From the NCBI RefSeq assembly GCF_900115245.1, contig NZ_FOVT01000004.1:1-64000 (forward strand): 64,000 bases of DNA, given 5' to 3'. Below are positions 62,330 through 64,000 of the stretch, piece after piece. The notes under the pieces are model-generated. The model was not told the DNA's origin, did not search any database, and saw nothing but the letters and a program-made list of their open reading frames with translations. The stretch comes from Mesorhizobium sp. NFR06 (lineage in GTDB: Bacteria > Pseudomonadota > Alphaproteobacteria > Rhizobiales > Rhizobiaceae). Each line of letters starts with the position of its first letter. Within the stretch, counting starts at the first letter, position 1. The translations under genes were made by a program, and so were the position numbers.

Positions 62330-64000
62330 ATGCGTTCAGGCGCTTCAGCACCGCTCGCGCTGACCGATACAAGGCACGGCATCCAGGCATTCGCGCGGCG
62401 CCAGGTCGGGCGGCTGGTCGGCGCCGGTCTGTTCCTGTTCACCGCCTTCGGCGTTGCGGCGCTGGCCACGTGGAACGTTGCCGATCCGAGCTTCTCGCAC
62501 GCCACCAGCAATGTCGTGAGCAACGCCATGGGCTATGCCGGCGCGGTGTTCTCCGATCTCGCCATGCAGTTCTTCGGCCTTGCCGCCGTCGCCGGCCTGG
62601 TGCCGGCGGTGATCTGGGGCTTTCTGCTGTTTTCCGCGCGCGGCGTCGACAAATTGCCGAAGCGCGGCTTTGCCTGGTTCGGCTTCGCGCTCACTGCCGC
62701 GGCCATCGCTGGCTGCGTGACGCCGCCCCACACCTGGCCGTTGCCGACCGGGCTTGGCGGCGTCTTCGGCGACATGGTGCTGAAAATCCCCGGCATCGCG
62801 GTCGGCGGCTATCCGAAGGGCCTTTTCGCCAGCGTCATAGCGGTCATCCTGGTCGCGCCCGCCTTGTGGCTGTTTGCCTATGGCTCGGCGCTGATTGCCC
62901 GCAAGAACGGCTTTGCCGTCATGGAGCGCGCCGCGCCCGATCCGCGCGAACAGGACGAGATGCTGTTCGACGAGGATGAGGACGAAGGCGACGAAGGCAT
63001 ATTGGCGCTCGGCGCCATCACCCATTGGTGGCTATCGTTCCGCGCGTGGATGCATCGCCGCGCCGTGCGCCGCAAGCAGGAGCGCGACGAGTTCGAACCG
63101 CCGATGGAGCCGAAGGCGAGCGCCTGGCGGCGCGCTGCCGAGCGGGTCGAATCGGCCGAGTTCGCCGAGGCCCGGATGAGCCCCGGCGGCCGCGCCCGCG
63201 TCGAGCCGGAATTCTTCGCCGCCATGGTCAATGACCGCAACGTCTCGGTCGACCCGGTCGATGAGGACATTTTCGGCGACGACGAGGACGAGGACGTCGA
63301 CCTTGACGACTTCGACGACGAGGCGCCCGCCCAGCGGCGCGCCGGGCCGACCGCCAGGGTGCAGAATTTCCGCTCCGACGCCGCGACCCGCGTCGCGGCA
63401 CCGGCGGCACGCCCGGTGCCCGGCGCGCGCGTCCAGCGCGAGGCGCAGACCTCGCTGATCGGCTCCGACACGTTCGAGATGCCGTCGCTGCATTTCCTGT
63501 CCGAGCCGAAGAACATCGCAAGAGACCCAAGTCTGTCGAAGGACGCGCTGGAGCAGAACGCGCGCCTGCTCGAGGGCGTGCTTGAGGATTTCGGCGTCAA
63601 GGGCGAGATCATCCATGTCCGCCCCGGTCCCGTGGTCACGCTCTACGAGCTGGAGCCGGCGCCGGGCATCAAATCCTCGCGCGTCATCGGTCTTTCAGAC
63701 GACATCGCCCGCTCGATGAGCGCGATCGCCTGCCGTGTCGCGGTCGTGCCGGGCCGCAATGCCATCGGCATCGAGCTGCCCAACGCCAAGCGCGAGACCG
63801 TCTATCTGCGCGAGATCATGGCGAGCCGCGATTTCGAGACGACGAAGGCGAAGCTCGCGCTGGCGCTGGGCAAGACCATCAATGGCGAGGCGGTCATCGT
63901 CGACATCGCCAAGATGCCGCACGTGCTGGTCGCCGGCACCACCGGCTCGGGCAAGTCGGTCGCCATCAACACCATGATCCTGTCGCTGCTCTACCGGCTG
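62330..64000 (+). CDS. ftsK: DNA translocase FtsK, 5' part (runs off the window)
   Basis: A septal DNA translocase that moves terminus DNA and activates XerCD at dif. The first 557 residues are present. They show four membrane helices (residues 25-200; LVGAGLFLFTAFGVAALATW), an acidic linker (DEDEDEGDEG; FGDDEDEDVDLDDFDDE), the alpha domain with EIIHVRPGPVVTLYELEPAP, and the start of the motor with Walker A VLVAGTTGSGKSVAINTMI. The ATG at 62330 has ggggaagag upstream; an in-frame ATG at 62294 would add 12 residues. The frame is open to the window end. Confidence 0.95.
   Translation, partial: MRSGASAPLALTDTRHGIQAFARRQVGRLVGAGLFLFTAFGVAALATWNVADPSFSHATSNVVSNAMGYAGAVFSDLAMQFFGLAAVAGLVPAVIWGFLLFSARGVDKLPKRGFAWFGFALTAAAIAGCVTPPHTWPLPTGLGGVFGDMVLKIPGIAVGGYPKGLFASVIAVILVAPALWLFAYGSALIARKNGFAVMERAAPDPREQDEMLFDEDEDEGDEGILALGAITHWWLSFRAWMHRRAVRRKQERDEFEPPMEPKASAWRRAAERVESAEFAEARMSPGGRARVEPEFFAAMVNDRNVSVDPVDEDIFGDDEDEDVDLDDFDDEAPAQRRAGPTARVQNFRSDAATRVAAPAARPVPGARVQREAQTSLIGSDTFEMPSLHFLSEPKNIARDPSLSKDALEQNARLLEGVLEDFGVKGEIIHVRPGPVVTLYELEPAPGIKSSRVIGLSDDIARSMSAIACRVAVVPGRNAIGIELPNAKRETVYLREIMASRDFETTKAKLALALGKTINGEAVIVDIAKMPHVLVAGTTGSGKSVAINTMILSLLYRL

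Overview
The window is high-GC alphaproteobacterial chromosome. It is most consistent with Hyphomicrobiales close to Mesorhizobium. The evidence is an Omp19-type lipoprotein, the order acnA-ccm-ftsY-mtaB-dapF, an mdh-suc-lpd cluster, sdhCDAB, CtrA-like boxes, and dense intergenic palindromic repeats of rhizobial type. The genus is an inference from gene content; no search could be run. I found no tRNA, rRNA, CRISPR array, phage or plasmid functions.

Layout. 1-1.3 kb: a complete IS481-family element with perfect 56-bp terminal repeats. 1.4-12 kb: a secreted DUF1223 protein, a frameshifted ceramidase-like gene, aconitase, and a cytochrome c maturation cluster ccmA-ccmB-ccmD-ccmG that lacks ccmC. 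These are followed by a DUF1127 protein, a gluconolactonase-like protein, a tautomerase and two flavoproteins. 12-19 kb: septation protein IspZ, FtsY, MtaB, DapF, a small membrane protein, a metallo-beta-lactamase-fold hydrolase, a VOC protein and an Omp19-like lipoprotein. 19.7-35 kb: zapE, a small GIY-YIG nuclease inside an inverted-repeat element, then mdh-sucC-(3 small genes)-sucD-sucA-sucB-(4 accessory genes)-lpdA. 35-46.7 kb: an Ala/Pro-repeat membrane protein, a TraB/GumN protein, xerC, rimM-trmD, a TauE-family permease, rplS, ohr-ohrR, two amino-acid ABC transporter genes, a methyltransferase and leuC. 46.8-64 kb: a GGDEF protein, small envelope proteins, sdhCD-sdhA-DUF3052-sdhB, yceH, OsmC, YciI, a TerB-like protein, a UbiH-like hydroxylase, tesB, glnK-amtB behind a sigma-54 promoter, and the 5' part of ftsK.

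How it works together. Most TCA-cycle enzymes are encoded here: aconitase, malate dehydrogenase, succinyl-CoA synthetase, the 2-oxoglutarate dehydrogenase complex with E3, and succinate dehydrogenase. Several of these operons carry unexpected small genes inserted between the subunit genes. Ohr/OhrR and OsmC handle organic peroxides, GlnK/AmtB handle ammonium, and FtsY, ZapE, IspZ, XerC and FtsK serve membrane targeting, division and chromosome segregation.

The most unusual content is repetitive DNA. At least six families of palindromic elements occur in intergenic spaces, and one has apparently become part of the ftsY reading frame. One family (family B) consists of paired, inverted hairpin arms, the architecture of REPINs. 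One of its six copies encloses a complete GIY-YIG nuclease gene. This is the best candidate for an undescribed mobile or selfish system in the window.
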